DNA from: Enterobacter sp. kpr-6 | GTDB taxonomy: Bacteria; Pseudomonadota; Gammaproteobacteria; Enterobacterales; Enterobacteriaceae | Assembly (NCBI RefSeq): GCF_900116015.1 | Contig: NZ_FOYH01000015.1 | Location: 1-34,194 of the forward strand | DNA length: 34,194 bases | Reading direction: 5' to 3' | Shown here: positions 1-16,002 of the stretch, in pieces | How the letters are laid out: each line of letters begins with the position of its first letter | How positions within the stretch are numbered: position 1 is the stretch's first letter | Translations under genes and position numbers: made by a program | Notes under the pieces: generated by a model | Told to the model about the DNA's origin: nothing | Databases searched by the model: none | Seen by the model: the letters and a program-made list of their open reading frames with translations, nothing else

Positions 1-972
<972 letters not shown>

Positions 973-1002
973 TCGCTGATAATATTTGACGCAATGCGCA
1001 AG

Positions 1003-1029
1003 AAAAGGGCATCATTTGATGCCCTTTTT
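1003..1029 (+). terminator. Rho-independent terminator after tufB
   Basis: A near-perfect stem AAAAGGGCATC / GATGCCCTTTT with a very short loop is followed by a T run. It lies about 30 bases past the tufB stop and separates the tRNA-tufB transcript from secE-nusG. The rest of the 1030-1195 gap holds no gene. I could not pick out a convincing secE promoter in it. Confidence 0.9.
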
Positions 1030-1195
1030 GTACGCTTTCGAACCAGAACCTGGCTCATCAGTGATTTTTTACATCATAATCATTGCTGAGACAGGCTCTG
1101 TAGAAGGCGTGGAGTCCGAAACATAATTTTCGGTTTGGATCGCCTCGCATACGCGGGGTGAAAATGTTTGTAGAATACTTCTGACAGGTTGGTTT

Positions 1196-1579
1196 ATGAG
1201 TGCGAATACCGAAGCTCAAGGGAGCGGGCGCGGCCTGGAAGCGATGAAGTGGATTGCTGTTGCTGCGCTCCTGATCGTGGCTATCGTCGGCAACTATCTT
1301 TATCGTGACATGATGCTGCCGTTACGCGCGCTGGCAGTAGTGATTTTAATTGCTGCAGCGGGTGGTGTCGCGCTGTTGACGACGAAGGGTAAAGCGACTG
1401 TTGCTTTTGCCCGTGAAGCGAGAACCGAAGTCCGTAAAGTGATTTGGCCAACTCGCCAGGAAACATTGCACACCACGCTGATTGTGGCAGCAGTAACTGC
1501 TGTTATGTCACTGATCCTGTGGGGACTGGATGGTATTCTGGTTCGCCTGGTATCCTTTATCACTGGCCTGAGGTTCTGA
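1196..1579 (+). CDS. secE: Protein translocase subunit SecE
   Basis: SecE is the essential small subunit of the SecYEG inner-membrane channel and clamps SecY. The 127-residue product matches the length of the E. coli protein. Three hydrophobic segments are visible, at about residues 18-36, 44-61 and 92-123. The conserved cytoplasmic stretch between the second and third contains [16 protein letters not shown], the signature of the family. ATG 1196 is the start that gives the standard N-terminus MSANTEAQG. nusG starts one base after the stop, so the pair is almost certainly co-transcribed and translationally coupled. Confidence 0.97.
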   Translation: MSANTEAQGSGRGLEAMKWIAVAALLIVAIVGNYLYRDMMLPLRALAVVILIAAAGGVALLTTKGKATVAFAREARTEVRKVIWPTRQETLHTTLIVAAVTAVMSLILWGLDGILVRLVSFITGLRF

Positions 1580-1580
1580 G

Positions 1581-2126
1581 ATGTCTGAAGCCCCTAAAAA
1601 GCGCTGGTACGTCGTTCAGGCGTTTTCCGGTTTTGAAGGCCGCGTAGCGACTTCGCTGCGTGAGCATATCAAATTACACAATATGGAAGAGTTGTTTGGT
1701 GAAGTCATGGTACCGACCGAAGAAGTGGTCGAAATCCGTGGCGGCCAGCGCCGCAAAAGCGAGCGTAAATTCTTCCCGGGTTACGTTCTGGTTCAAATGG
1801 TCATGAACGATGCGAGCTGGCACCTTGTGCGCAGCGTACCGCGCGTGATGGGCTTCATCGGTGGGACGTCCGATCGTCCTGCACCGATCAGCGACAAAGA
1901 AGTCGATGCCATCATGAATCGTCTGCAGCAGGTTGGCGATAAACCGCGTCCGAAAACCCTGTTTGAACCGGGTGAAATGGTCCGCGTTAACGACGGCCCG
2001 TTTGCTGACTTTAACGGTGTGGTTGAAGAGGTGGATTACGAGAAGTCTCGCCTGAAAGTGTCTGTTTCTATTTTCGGTCGTGCGACCCCGGTAGAGCTGG
2101 ACTTTGCTCAGGTAGAGAAAGCGTAA
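1581..2126 (+). CDS. nusG: Transcription elongation/antitermination factor NusG
   Basis: NusG binds RNA polymerase, raises elongation rate, works with Rho, and links polymerase to ribosomal protein S10. The 181-residue product has the N-terminal NGN domain ([14 protein letters not shown] onward, about residues 9-120) and a C-terminal KOW domain (about 127-181, with [16 protein letters not shown]). The length equals that of E. coli NusG. It directly follows secE with a one-base gap. A hairpin with a T-rich tail lies about 36 bases downstream of the stop. Confidence 0.98.
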   Translation: MSEAPKKRWYVVQAFSGFEGRVATSLREHIKLHNMEELFGEVMVPTEEVVEIRGGQRRKSERKFFPGYVLVQMVMNDASWHLVRSVPRVMGFIGGTSDRPAPISDKEVDAIMNRLQQVGDKPRPKTLFEPGEMVRVNDGPFADFNGVVEEVDYEKSRLKVSVSIFGRATPVELDFAQVEKA

Positions 2127-2162
2127 CAGCCGATCAAAAAAGCGACGATTTAATCGTTGCAC

Positions 2163-2203
2163 AAGGCGCGAGATTGACATACAATTTCGCGCCTTTTGTT
2201 TTT
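2163..2203 (+). terminator. Terminator between nusG and rplK
   Basis: AAGGCGCGAGATT pairs with AATTTCGCGCCTT (one G-U pair) around a 7-base loop, followed by TTGTTTTT. The loop side also carries TTGACA (2174-2179), a candidate -35 for the rplK promoter. No clear -10 lies 16-18 bases away, so the promoter itself is not resolved. Confidence 0.75.
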
Positions 2204-2222
2204 ATGGGTCATATGCCCGTAA

Positions 2223-3419
<1,197 letters not shown>

Positions 3420-3427
3420 TATTCGCC

Positions 3428-3456
3428 TTTACGTGGGCGGTGGATTTGTCTACAAT
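3428..3456 (+). promoter_or_regulatory. Candidate promoter for rplJL-rpoBC (PL10)
   Basis: TTTACG (3428-3433) and TACAAT (3451-3456) are 17 bases apart, just after the rplA stop, where the main L10 promoter lies in E. coli. An 8-base perfect inverted repeat, CGTGGGCG/CGCCCACG (3432-3439, 3460-3467), brackets the -10. Elements are seen; activity is inferred. Confidence 0.65.
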
Positions 3457-3473
3457 CTTCGCCCACGAAAAGA

Positions 3474-3690
3474 TTTTCGGTTGGAGCCTGGCCTAATCCA
3501 GGCCTCCGTCCAAGACCGCAGGTGTTTCGCAAGAAACTTAATTGCCTGCGTAGACGGTGACAGAACCTGAAGACATTTTATAAGTATCTTTGGCTTGTTT
3601 CTGCTCACCGTATTAAGACGCTCTTTTCTTTGAGAAGAGTGAAGTGAGTTCCAGGGCATGAGCCCTGGCAAACATCCAGGAGCAAAGCTA
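3474..3690 (+). promoter_or_regulatory. L10 leader (autogenous control of rplJL)
   Basis: The 230-base leader before rplJ holds two strong hairpins: GGAG.CCTGG/CCAGG.CCTCC (3483-3507) and a perfect CCAGGGC/GCCCTGG stem with loop ATGA (3651-3668). A pyrimidine-rich stretch and paired CTCTT/AAGAG tracts lie between them. This is the layout of the enterobacterial L10 leader, where the L10-L12 complex binds and represses translation. The upstream in-frame ATG at 3658 lies in the second hairpin loop and is not the gene start. Exact L10 contact bases were not assigned. Confidence 0.7.
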
Positions 3691-4188
3691 ATGGCTTTAA
3701 ATCTTCAAGACAAACAAGCGATTGTTGCTGAAGTCAGCGAAGTAGCCAAAGGCGCGCTGTCTGCGGTTGTTGCGGATTCCCGTGGCGTTACCGTAGATAA
3801 AATGACCGAACTGCGTAAAGCAGGTCGCGAAGCCGGCGTTTACATGCGTGTTGTTCGTAACACCCTGCTGCGCCGTGTTGTTGAAGGTACTCAGTTTGAG
3901 TGCCTGAAAGACGCGTTCGTTGGTCCGACCTTAATTGCATATTCTATGGAACACCCGGGCGCTGCTGCTCGTCTGTTCAAAGATTTCGCGAAAGCGAATG
4001 CAAAATTTGAGGTTAAAGCCGCTGCCTTTGAAGGTGAGTTGATTCCGGCGTCCCAGATTGATCGCCTGGCAACTCTGCCGACTTACGAAGAAGCAATTGC
4101 ACGCCTGATGGCAACCATGAAAGAAGCTTCGGCTGGCAAACTGGTTCGCACTCTGGCTGCTGTACGCGATGCCAAAGAAGCTGCTTAA
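3691..4188 (+). CDS. rplJ: 50S ribosomal protein L10
   Basis: L10 is the base of the L7/L12 stalk on the large subunit and carries L12 dimers on its C-terminal helix. It also represses its own operon. The start is ATG 3691, preceded by CCAGGAGCAAAGCTA. It yields [15 protein letters not shown] and 165 residues, the usual length. An ATG 33 bases upstream is in frame but lies in the leader hairpin. rplL follows after 66 bases, in the order expected for the operon. Confidence 0.97.
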   Translation: MALNLQDKQAIVAEVSEVAKGALSAVVADSRGVTVDKMTELRKAGREAGVYMRVVRNTLLRRVVEGTQFECLKDAFVGPTLIAYSMEHPGAAARLFKDFAKANAKFEVKAAAFEGELIPASQIDRLATLPTYEEAIARLMATMKEASAGKLVRTLAAVRDAKEAA

Positions 4189-4254
4189 TCGCGCTTTTCT
4201 TTGTAAAGCATTTGCTTACGTATAAACTTATTCTGATATTCAGGAACAATTTAA

Positions 4255-4620
<366 letters not shown>

Positions 4621-4659
4621 GCCAACCCTTCCGGTTGCAGCCTGAGAAATTAGGCTGAT

Positions 4660-4690
4660 GGCTGGTGACTTTTTAGTCACCAGCCTTTTT
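4660..4690 (+). terminator. Attenuator between rplL and rpoB
   Basis: A perfect 11-base stem GGCTGGTGACT/AGTCACCAGCC with a TTTT loop is followed by five T. It sits where the E. coli partial terminator lies, which lets only part of the transcription through so that RNA polymerase subunits are made at a lower level than ribosomal proteins. The hairpin is seen; partial read-through is inferred from that homologous position. Confidence 0.88.
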
Positions 4691-4702
4691 GCGCTGTAGG
4701 GT

Positions 4703-4735
4703 GTCAGTAGTGTTTCACACTGTTTGACTACTGGC
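4703..4735 (+). other. Probable RNase III processing hairpin, rplL-rpoB
   Basis: GTCAGTAGT (4703-4711) pairs with ACTACTGGC (4727-4735), with one G-U pair, just beyond the attenuator. In E. coli an RNase III cut separates the rplL and rpoB messages in this interval. The rest of 4736-4941 holds a small ACAGA/TCTGT repeat and no independent gene. It also contains an in-frame extension of rpoB that I do not accept as coding. Confidence 0.55.
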
Positions 4736-4941
4736 TTCCCCTCACAATGCTTGTTTCTATCGACGACTTAATATACTGCGACAGAGCTTAAGTTCTGTGT
4801 AAATCGTAATGAAATGGTTTAAGCGTGATAGCAACAAGCATTGCGGAAAGTTCTTCTCTTTCCGGTCAACAAAATAGTGTTGCACAAACTGCTCCCTTCG
4901 TCGGGCAGATGGGTCGACTTGTCAGCGAGCTGAGGAACCCT

Positions 4942-7900
4942 ATGGTTTACTCCTATACCGAGAAAAAACGTATTCGTAAGGATTTTGGAAAACGTCCGCA
5001 AGTACTGGACATTCCTTATCTCCTTTCTATCCAGCTTGACTCGTTCCAGAAGTTTATCGAGCAAGATCCTGAAGGACAGTACGGTCTGGAAGCAGCATTC
5101 CGTTCCGTGTTCCCGATCACGAGTTACAGCGGCAATTCGGAACTGCAATACGTCAGCTACCGTCTTGGCGAACCTGTTTTTGATGTTAAAGAATGTCAGA
5201 TCCGTGGCGTGACCTATTCGGCACCGCTGCGCGTGAAACTGCGTCTGGTGATCTACGAGCGCGAAGCGCCGGAAGGCACCGTTAAAGACATCAAAGAGCA
5301 AGAAGTTTACATGGGCGAAATTCCGCTCATGACCGATAACGGTACCTTTGTTATTAACGGTACTGAGCGCGTTATCGTGTCTCAGCTTCACCGTAGCCCA
5401 GGCGTCTTCTTTGACTCCGACAAAGGCAAAACCCACTCATCGGGTAAAGTGCTTTATAACGCACGTATCATTCCTTACCGTGGTTCCTGGCTGGACTTCG
5501 AATTCGATCCGAAAGACAACCTGTTTGTGCGTATTGACCGTCGCCGTAAACTGCCTGCGACCATCATTCTGCGTGCACTGAACTACACCACTGAACAGAT
5601 CCTTGACCTGTTCTTTGACAAAGTTATTTTCGAAATCCGCGACAACAAGCTGCAAATGGAGCTCGTACCTGAGCGCCTGCGTGGTGAAACCGCGTCTTTC
5701 GACATCGAATTTGACGGCAAAGTGTATGTGGAAAAAGGTCGCCGTATTACCGCGCGCCACATCCGCCAGCTGGAAAAAGACGAAGTTAAACAGATCGAAG
5801 TACCGGTTGAGTACATCGCAGGTAAAGTTGCCGCTAAAGACTATGTTGATACGTCTACTGGCGAGCTGATTTGCCCGGCGAACATGGAACTGAGCCTGGA
5901 TCTGCTGGCTAAGCTGAGCCAGTCTGGTCACAAGCGTATCGAAACGCTGTTCACCAACGATCTGGATCACGGTGCTTATATCTCCGAGACCGTGCGTGTC
6001 GACCCAACCAACGATCGCCTGAGCGCGCTGGTTGAGATCTACCGCATGATGCGTCCTGGTGAACCACCGACGCGTGAAGCGGCTGAAAGCCTGTTCGAGA
6101 ACCTGTTCTTCTCCGAAGACCGCTATGACCTGTCTGCGGTTGGTCGTATGAAGTTCAACCGTTCCCTGCTGCGTGATGAAATCGAAGGCTCCGGTATCCT
6201 GAGCAAAGACGACATCATCCAGGTAATGAAAAAGCTGATCGGCATCCGTAACGGCCAGGGCGAAGTGGATGATATCGACCACCTCGGCAACCGTCGTATC
6301 CGTTCCGTAGGCGAAATGGCGGAAAACCAATTCCGCGTTGGCCTGGTACGTGTAGAGCGTGCGGTGAAAGAGCGTCTGTCTCTGGGCGATCTGGATACCC
6401 TGATGCCTCAGGACATGATCAACGCCAAGCCGATTTCTGCGGCAGTGAAAGAGTTCTTCGGTTCCAGCCAGCTGTCTCAGTTTATGGACCAGAACAACCC
6501 GCTGTCTGAGATTACGCACAAACGTCGTATCTCTGCACTCGGCCCAGGCGGTCTGACCCGTGAACGCGCAGGCTTTGAAGTTCGAGACGTACACCCGACC
6601 CACTACGGTCGCGTATGTCCTATCGAAACGCCTGAAGGTCCGAACATCGGTCTGATCAACTCCCTGTCCGTTTACGCACAGACTAACGAATACGGCTTCC
6701 TTGAGACTCCGTACCGTAAAGTGTCCGACGGCGTGGTGACTGACGAGATCCATTACCTTTCTGCAATTGAAGAAGGTAACTACGTTATCGCTCAGGCGAA
6801 CACCAACCTCAGCGAAGAAGGCCGTTTCGTTGACGATCTGGTGACTTGCCGTAGCAAAGGCGAATCCAGTCTGTTCAGCGCAGATCAGGTTGACTACATG
6901 GACGTATCCACCCAGCAGGTGGTTTCCGTCGGTGCGTCCCTGATCCCGTTCCTGGAACACGATGACGCCAACCGTGCATTGATGGGTGCGAACATGCAAC
7001 GTCAGGCGGTTCCGACTCTGCGCGCTGATAAGCCGCTGGTGGGTACCGGTATGGAACGTGCTGTTGCCGTTGACTCCGGTGTAACTGCGGTTGCTAAACG
7101 TGGCGGTACTGTTCAGTACGTGGATGCTTCCCGTATCGTTATCAAAGTTAACGAAGACGAGATGTACCCGGGCGAAGCGGGTATCGACATCTACAACCTG
7201 ACCAAATACACCCGTTCTAACCAGAACACCTGCATCAACCAGATGCCGTGTGTCTCTCTGGGTGAGCCGGTTGAGCGCGGCGACGTGCTGGCAGATGGCC
7301 CTTCTACCGACCTCGGTGAACTGGCGCTCGGTCAGAACATGCGCGTAGCGTTCATGCCGTGGAATGGTTACAACTTCGAAGACTCCATCCTCGTATCCGA
7401 GCGTGTTGTTCAGGAAGACCGTTTCACCACCATCCACATTCAGGAACTGGCCTGTGTGTCCCGCGACACCAAGCTGGGGCCGGAAGAGATCACCGCTGAC
7501 ATCCCGAACGTGGGTGAAGCTGCGCTCTCCAAACTGGATGAATCCGGTATCGTGTACATCGGTGCTGAAGTGACCGGTGGCGACATTCTGGTTGGTAAGG
7601 TAACGCCGAAAGGTGAAACCCAGCTGACGCCAGAAGAGAAACTGCTGCGTGCGATCTTCGGTGAGAAAGCGTCTGACGTTAAAGACTCTTCTCTGCGTGT
7701 ACCAAACGGTGTTTCCGGTACGGTTATCGACGTTCAGGTCTTCACCCGCGATGGCGTGGAAAAAGACAAACGTGCGCTGGAAATCGAAGAGATGCAGCTG
7801 AAGCAGGCGAAGAAAGACCTGTCTGAAGAACTGCAGATCCTCGAAGCTGGCCTGTTCAGCCGTATCCATTCCGTGCTGGTGTCCGGTGGCGTTGAAGCTG

Positions 7901-8970
7901 AGAAGCTCGACAAACTGCCGCGCGACCGCTGGCTGGAACTCGGTCTGACCGACGAAGATAAGCAAAACCAGCTGGAACAGCTGGCTGAGCAGTACGACGA
8001 ACTGAAACACGAATTCGAGAAAAAACTCGAAGCGAAACGTCGCAAAATCACTCAGGGCGATGACCTGGCACCGGGCGTGCTGAAAATCGTTAAAGTGTAT
8101 CTGGCCGTTAAACGTCAGATTCAGCCGGGTGACAAAATGGCGGGTCGTCACGGTAACAAGGGTGTTATCTCTAAGATCAACCCGATCGAAGACATGCCTT
8201 ACGATGAAAACGGCACGCCGGTAGACATCGTACTGAACCCGCTGGGCGTACCGTCTCGTATGAACATCGGTCAGATTCTGGAAACCCACCTGGGTATGGC
8301 TGCGAAAGGCATCGGCGAGAAAATCAACGCCATGCTGAAACAGCAGGAAGAAGTCGCGAAACTGCGCGAATTCATCCAGCGTGCTTACGATCTGGGCACC
8401 GACGTTCGTCAGAAAGTTGACCTGAATACCTTCAGCGATGAAGAAGTACTGCGTCTGGCTGAAAACCTGCGTAAAGGTATGCCGATCGCAACGCCGGTAT
8501 TCGACGGTGCGAAAGAGTCTGAAATCAAGGAACTGTTACAGCTGGGTGGCCTGCCGACGTCTGGTCAGATTACCCTGTTCGACGGTCGTACCGGTGAGCA
8601 GTTCGAGCGCCAGGTTACCGTTGGCTACATGTACATGCTGAAACTGAACCACCTGGTCGATGACAAGATGCATGCGCGTTCTACCGGTTCTTACAGCCTG
8701 GTTACTCAGCAGCCGCTGGGTGGTAAGGCGCAGTTCGGTGGTCAGCGCTTCGGGGAGATGGAAGTGTGGGCGCTTGAAGCATACGGCGCGGCATACACCC
8801 TGCAGGAAATGCTCACTGTTAAGTCTGATGACGTTAACGGTCGTACCAAGATGTATAAAAACATCGTGGACGGCAACCATCAGATGGAACCAGGCATGCC
8901 AGAATCCTTCAACGTACTGTTGAAAGAGATTCGTTCGCTGGGTATCAACATCGAGCTGGAAGACGAGTAA
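4942..8970 (+). CDS. rpoB: DNA-directed RNA polymerase subunit beta
   Basis: This is the beta subunit of core RNA polymerase. It forms one side of the active-site cleft and the rifampicin pocket. The start is ATG 4942 ([19 protein letters not shown]) with AGGAA upstream, giving 1342 residues, exactly the E. coli length. The open frame continues 39 codons further upstream without homology. The rifampicin cluster (residues about 507-533) carries the wild-type D516, H526 and S531, so nothing here suggests resistance. The C-terminal [20 protein letters not shown] segment is intact. rpoC follows after 76 bases. Confidence 0.99.
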   Translation: MVYSYTEKKRIRKDFGKRPQVLDIPYLLSIQLDSFQKFIEQDPEGQYGLEAAFRSVFPITSYSGNSELQYVSYRLGEPVFDVKECQIRGVTYSAPLRVKLRLVIYEREAPEGTVKDIKEQEVYMGEIPLMTDNGTFVINGTERVIVSQLHRSPGVFFDSDKGKTHSSGKVLYNARIIPYRGSWLDFEFDPKDNLFVRIDRRRKLPATIILRALNYTTEQILDLFFDKVIFEIRDNKLQMELVPERLRGETASFDIEFDGKVYVEKGRRITARHIRQLEKDEVKQIEVPVEYIAGKVAAKDYVDTSTGELICPANMELSLDLLAKLSQSGHKRIETLFTNDLDHGAYISETVRVDPTNDRLSALVEIYRMMRPGEPPTREAAESLFENLFFSEDRYDLSAVGRMKFNRSLLRDEIEGSGILSKDDIIQVMKKLIGIRNGQGEVDDIDHLGNRRIRSVGEMAENQFRVGLVRVERAVKERLSLGDLDTLMPQDMINAKPISAAVKEFFGSSQLSQFMDQNNPLSEITHKRRISALGPGGLTRERAGFEVRDVHPTHYGRVCPIETPEGPNIGLINSLSVYAQTNEYGFLETPYRKVSDGVVTDEIHYLSAIEEGNYVIAQANTNLSEEGRFVDDLVTCRSKGESSLFSADQVDYMDVSTQQVVSVGASLIPFLEHDDANRALMGANMQRQAVPTLRADKPLVGTGMERAVAVDSGVTAVAKRGGTVQYVDASRIVIKVNEDEMYPGEAGIDIYNLTKYTRSNQNTCINQMPCVSLGEPVERGDVLADGPSTDLGELALGQNMRVAFMPWNGYNFEDSILVSERVVQEDRFTTIHIQELACVSRDTKLGPEEITADIPNVGEAALSKLDESGIVYIGAEVTGGDILVGKVTPKGETQLTPEEKLLRAIFGEKASDVKDSSLRVPNGVSGTVIDVQVFTRDGVEKDKRALEIEEMQLKQAKKDLSEELQILEAGLFSRIHSVLVSGGVEAEKLDKLPRDRWLELGLTDEDKQNQLEQLAEQYDELKHEFEKKLEAKRRKITQGDDLAPGVLKIVKVYLAVKRQIQPGDKMAGRHGNKGVISKINPIEDMPYDENGTPVDIVLNPLGVPSRMNIGQILETHLGMAAKGIGEKINAMLKQQEEVAKLREFIQRAYDLGTDVRQKVDLNTFSDEEVLRLAENLRKGMPIATPVFDGAKESEIKELLQLGGLPTSGQITLFDGRTGEQFERQVTVGYMYMLKLNHLVDDKMHARSTGSYSLVTQQPLGGKAQFGGQRFGEMEVWALEAYGAAYTLQEMLTVKSDDVNGRTKMYKNIVDGNHQMEPGMPESFNVLLKEIRSLGINIELEDE

Positions 8971-8989
8971 CTCTCGCTCAAACAGGTCA

Positions 8990-9017
8990 CTGGTGTCGGG
9001 GTCACTCCCGGCACCAG
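8990..9017 (+). other. Intercistronic hairpin rpoB-rpoC
   Basis: CTGGTGTCGGG pairs with CCCGGCACCAG (11 pairs, one G-U) around a 6-base loop, with no T run after it. It is therefore not a terminator. It lies 30 bases before the GGGAG ribosome site of rpoC and may affect message stability or rpoC translation. Confidence 0.55.
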
Positions 9018-9046
9018 ATTGTGCTAACTCCGACGGGAGCAAATCC

Positions 9047-13270
<4,224 letters not shown>

Positions 13271-13287
13271 TCGTTAGCACCGCTAAT

Positions 13288-13316
13288 AAAAAACCCGCTT
13301 CGGCGGGTTTTTTTTG
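13288..13316. terminator. Bidirectional terminator between rpoC and PTS pair
   Basis: AAACCCGC/GCGGGTTT with a TTCG tetraloop is flanked by A and T runs on both sides. On plus it ends rpoC. On minus it reads with a TTTTTTATT tail and would end the PTS transcript. A second hairpin, CCCGGT/ACCGGG (13332-13355), lies between it and the IIA stop. Confidence 0.93.
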
Positions 13317-13362
13317 GGTCTGTTTTGTTAACCCGGTAAACGTAACGTCACCGGGCATTCAG

Positions 13363-13680
13363 TTAGTTGAGCAGAGGCAGTCGACGATAGAGCTCGATCA
13401 TATCGCCCGCCAGATCCTGAATCACCATCGCATTCATCAGGTGATCCTGAGAGTGGACGGTGATCAGATTTACCGGCAGCTTACCGGTGCCCTCATCAAA
13501 ACCGATCAATTGAGTCTGAATGACATGCGCATGTTTCACATACTCACGCGACTCTTCCATCGCTTTCTCAGCCTCATCAAAATCGCCTTTTCGCGCCAGT
13601 TGCAGCGCCGTCAGGGCAGCACTTCGCGCCGCGCCTGCGTTAACCAGCAATTCCATAATGGTCGTTTCCAGATCTTCCAT
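13363..13680 (-). CDS. PTS lactose/chitobiose-family IIA protein
   Basis: This is a small cytoplasmic phosphocarrier that takes phosphate from HPr and passes it to a IIB protein. The 105-residue product aligns along its length with lactose/N,N'-diacetylchitobiose IIA (ChbA, LacF type): ARSAALTALQLARKGDFDEA near residues 18-37, then VHSQDHLMNAM, where His76 matches the phosphorylated His89 of E. coli ChbA. It follows the IIB gene by four bases on the same strand. No IIC permease, glycosidase or regulator is adjacent, so the substrate cannot be told. At this site E. coli K-12 has yjaZ/htrC instead (recalled, not checked). Confidence 0.9.
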   Translation of the reverse strand: MEDLETTIMELLVNAGAARSAALTALQLARKGDFDEAEKAMEESREYVKHAHVIQTQLIGFDEGTGKLPVNLITVHSQDHLMNAMVIQDLAGDMIELYRRLPLLN

Positions 13681-13684
13681 GACG

Positions 13685-13990
13685 TTACTCCAGCAGTTTC
13701 AGCGCTTTTTCGAGAACCACATCACCTTTCATCATGCCGTAATCCATCATATCGATGACGGCGACTTTCTTGCCCAGCGGATCGGCCTGTGCCTGCAATT
13801 TCGCCTGCTCATACTTCACCTGTGGGCCAAGCAAAACAATGTCGGCTGCATCGATATTGTCTTTAAACTCGGCAACCGGTACCGCTTTGATCGTCACCTC
13901 GACGCCTTTTTTCTGCGCCGCATCTTTCATACGTTGAACCAACATGCTGGTGGACATACCTGCCGCACAGCATAAAACGATGTTTTTCAT
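13685..13990 (-). CDS. PTS lactose/chitobiose-family IIB protein
   Basis: This is a cytoplasmic IIB phosphocarrier. The 101-residue product starts MKNIVLCCAAGMSTSMLV. The CxAGMSTS loop is the phosphorylation loop of the ChbB/LacE-type IIB fold, and Cys8 corresponds to the active Cys10 of ChbB. Cys7 is an extra neighbour. It is the first gene of a two-gene unit with IIA. The upstream 116 bases carry a candidate promoter and two palindromes. Without a IIC partner here, it may pair with a permease encoded elsewhere or act as a regulator; both are inference. Confidence 0.9.
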   Translation of the reverse strand: MKNIVLCCAAGMSTSMLVQRMKDAAQKKGVEVTIKAVPVAEFKDNIDAADIVLLGPQVKYEQAKLQAQADPLGKKVAVIDMMDYGMMKGDVVLEKALKLLE

Positions 13991-14006
13991 AGTCAGCCTC
14001 GATGTT

Positions 14007-14045
14007 GATGGGATAATTGATAATTGTCCCCATCGCCGGGTTCAA
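14007..14045 (-). promoter_or_regulatory. Candidate promoter and operator for the PTS pair
   Basis: Read on minus: TTGAAC (14045-14040), 17 bases, then TATCAA (14022-14017). A dyad covers the -10: GATGGG, 3 bases, AATT, ATC, AATT, 2 bases, CCCATC (14034-14007). It is well placed to bind a repressor or activator dimer. Pattern is seen; function is inferred. Confidence 0.45.
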
Positions 14046-14106
14046 CAACCGCTTTACCGCGATTGTGTGTCAGGCATCACAAACAATCCCGCGTTGTTGA
14101 AACCGG
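14036..14106 (-). repeat. Long imperfect inverted repeat after thiH
   Basis: Immediately past the thiH stop, CCGGTTTCAACAAC (14106-14093) pairs with GTTGTTGAACCCGG (14049-14036), 13 of 14 positions. An inner GATTGT/ACAATC stem extends it. No T run follows on minus, so it is not an ordinary terminator. Its far arm overlaps the candidate -35 of the PTS promoter. Confidence 0.6.
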
Positions 14107-15234
14107 TTACAATTTGTCACGTCCCAGGTAGGCGTCCCAGTCTTTCCACACGGGCTGCAAACCGCTTTTCTGTAATGCATGGGCGACCACTTCCGGGCGG
14201 CGGTCATCATGCGGGGCAAACTGCTCCAGTTCAGGGTGATTATCGGCATAGCCGCCGGGCTGCGTTTTGGAAAACGCGCTGACGTTGTTAATGGCCAGCG
14301 GAATAACGCGATCGCGAAACCACGGCGATTCCCGCGTCGACAGCGACAGCTCCACATCCGGCGCGAACAGGCGAAATGCGCAGATGGTTTGCACCAACTG
14401 GCGTTCATCCATAAGCGACGCAGGTTCAATCCCGCCCGCACAGGGGCGAAGGCGCGGAAACGAAATGGAATAGCGGCTCTGCCAGTAGCGCTGCTGTAGC
14501 CACAAAAGATGCTCCGCAACCATATAGCAATCCACCCGCCAGCTATCGGACAGCCCAATCAGCGCGCCAAGCCCAATCTTGTCGATCCCGGCGCGGCCCA
14601 GTCGGTCGGGCGTCTCCAGCCGCCAGAAAAAGTCCTGCTTTTGCCCTTTCAGATGATGCTTCGCGTAATGCCCTTCGTGATAGGTTTCCTGATACACCAT
14701 CACCCCATCCAGGCCGAGCGCTTTCAGTTCCGCATACTCCTCCTGCGAAAGCGGCTGAACTTCCATCTGAAGTGAGGCGAACCGGCGGCGAATGGCGGGC
14801 AAATGCTGACGAAAATACGCCATACCCACTTTGGTCTGATGCTCACCGGTGACCAGAAGCAGGTGCTCAAAACCCAGTTCGCGGATGGCATCGCACTCGC
14901 GGGCGATTTCATCTGCATCCAGCGTTTTGCGCTTAATGCGGTTACTCATCGAAAAGCCGCAGTAAGTGCAGTCGTTGGCGCACAGGTTGGAGAGATAGAG
15001 CGGCACGTAAAAACTGATCGTATTACCAAAACGCTGGCGGGTGAGGCGTTGCGCGCGCTGCGCCAGCGGTTCCAGATACGCACCGGCAGCGGGGGAGAGC
15101 AGGGCCATCAGGTCATCGCGCGTCAACGACGAAGCGTTAAGCGCCCGTTCGACATCGGCGGGCGTTTTGCTGTTAATGCGCAGGCGAAGGTCATCCCAGT
15201 CCAGTTGCCGCCAGCGCTCGCTAAAGGTTTCCAT
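14107..15234 (-). CDS. thiH: 2-iminoacetate synthase (tyrosine lyase)
   Basis: This radical SAM enzyme cleaves tyrosine to dehydroglycine (2-iminoacetate) and p-cresol for thiazole formation in aerobic enterobacteria. The Cx3Cx2C cluster motif is CANDCTYC (Cys85, Cys89, Cys92). I take ATG 15234 ([10 protein letters not shown]), giving 375 residues against 377 in E. coli. It overlaps the thiG stop as TGATG. A GTG three bases earlier is the only alternative start nearby. It is the last gene of the thi operon. The product works as a complex with ThiG. Confidence 0.96.
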   Translation of the reverse strand: METFSERWRQLDWDDLRLRINSKTPADVERALNASSLTRDDLMALLSPAAGAYLEPLAQRAQRLTRQRFGNTISFYVPLYLSNLCANDCTYCGFSMSNRIKRKTLDADEIARECDAIRELGFEHLLLVTGEHQTKVGMAYFRQHLPAIRRRFASLQMEVQPLSQEEYAELKALGLDGVMVYQETYHEGHYAKHHLKGQKQDFFWRLETPDRLGRAGIDKIGLGALIGLSDSWRVDCYMVAEHLLWLQQRYWQSRYSISFPRLRPCAGGIEPASLMDERQLVQTICAFRLFAPDVELSLSTRESPWFRDRVIPLAINNVSAFSKTQPGGYADNHPELEQFAPHDDRRPEVVAHALQKSGLQPVWKDWDAYLGRDKL

Positions 15235-16001
15235 CACAGCGCCTCCAGAAACGCGGTCAGCGGGCTGGTGGCTTCGGCAAACGCATGACGGGCACCGGGC
15301 ACGGCCTGACGCGCCAGCACGCCCGCTTCCACCGCCAGCCGGAAGGCACGGGCCATCGTGACCGGATCGTCGGCCACCGCAATCGCCGTATTCACCAGCA
15401 CGGCGTCTGCACCCATTTCCAGCGCGAGAGTCGCATGGCTCGGCGCACCAATTCCGGCATCCACCACCACCGGCACAGTAGCCTGAGCGATGATGATCTC
15501 CAGCATGGCGCGGGTTTCCAGACCACGGTTAGAACCGATAGGCGCGCCGAGGGGCATCACCGCGGCGCAGCCCGCGTCTTCAAGACGCTTGCACAGCACC
15601 GGGTCGGCCCCGCAGTAAGGCAGCACCACGAATCCCTCTTTCACCAGGATGTCAGCGGCCTTGAGTGTTTCGATCGGATCGGGCAGCAGCCAGCGGGCAT
15701 CCGGGTGGATCTCCAGCTTCAGCCAGTTTGTGCCCAGCGCTTCTCTGGCGAGCCTGGCGGCAAACACCGCTTCGTCGGCAGTTTTCGCCCCGGAAGTGTT
15801 CGGCAGCAGCGTCACACCGGCTTCCTGTAACGGTGCGAGCAGGGCGTCGCTGCGCTGGTGAAGATCCACACGCTTCATGGCCAGCGTGACCAGCTGGCTG
15901 CCGGAAGCGCGGATCGCGTCGATCATGATCTGCGAGGAGGCAAATTTCCCCGTTCCGGTGAACAGATGGGAATCAAACGTTTTGTCTGCAATGCGTAACA
16001 T
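15234..16001 (-). CDS. thiG: Thiazole synthase
   Basis: ThiG condenses deoxyxylulose phosphate, 2-iminoacetate and the ThiS thiocarboxylate into the thiazole phosphate of thiamine. The start is ATG 16001 ([20 protein letters not shown]), which gives 255 residues. The longer open frame upstream runs through thiS and has no homology. Lys95 in [10 protein letters not shown] is the Schiff-base lysine of the family. The phosphate-binding loops of the TIM barrel ([20 protein letters not shown]) are intact. It sits two bases after thiS and shares one base with thiH. Confidence 0.96.
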   Translation of the reverse strand: MLRIADKTFDSHLFTGTGKFASSQIMIDAIRASGSQLVTLAMKRVDLHQRSDALLAPLQEAGVTLLPNTSGAKTADEAVFAARLAREALGTNWLKLEIHPDARWLLPDPIETLKAADILVKEGFVVLPYCGADPVLCKRLEDAGCAAVMPLGAPIGSNRGLETRAMLEIIIAQATVPVVVDAGIGAPSHATLALEMGADAVLVNTAIAVADDPVTMARAFRLAVEAGVLARQAVPGARHAFAEATSPLTAFLEAL

Positions 16002-16002
16002 A

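Noticed and set aside
3658-3690. Upstream ATG for rplJ
   Set aside because: It sits in the loop of the L10 leader hairpin. The start at 3691 has a proper ribosome site and gives the standard 165 residues.
4825-4941. In-frame 39-codon N-terminal extension of rpoB
   Set aside because: Known RpoB starts at MVYSYTEKK with a good AGGAA site. The extension has no homology I recognise and lies in the processed leader.
6460-6541. Possible rifampicin-resistance change in rpoB
   Set aside because: The cluster reads as wild type, with D516, H526 and S531 unchanged.
5437-8289. 950-residue open frame antisense to rpoB
   Set aside because: It is a shadow of the strong codon bias of rpoB on the opposite strand, with no start site, domain or signal of its own.
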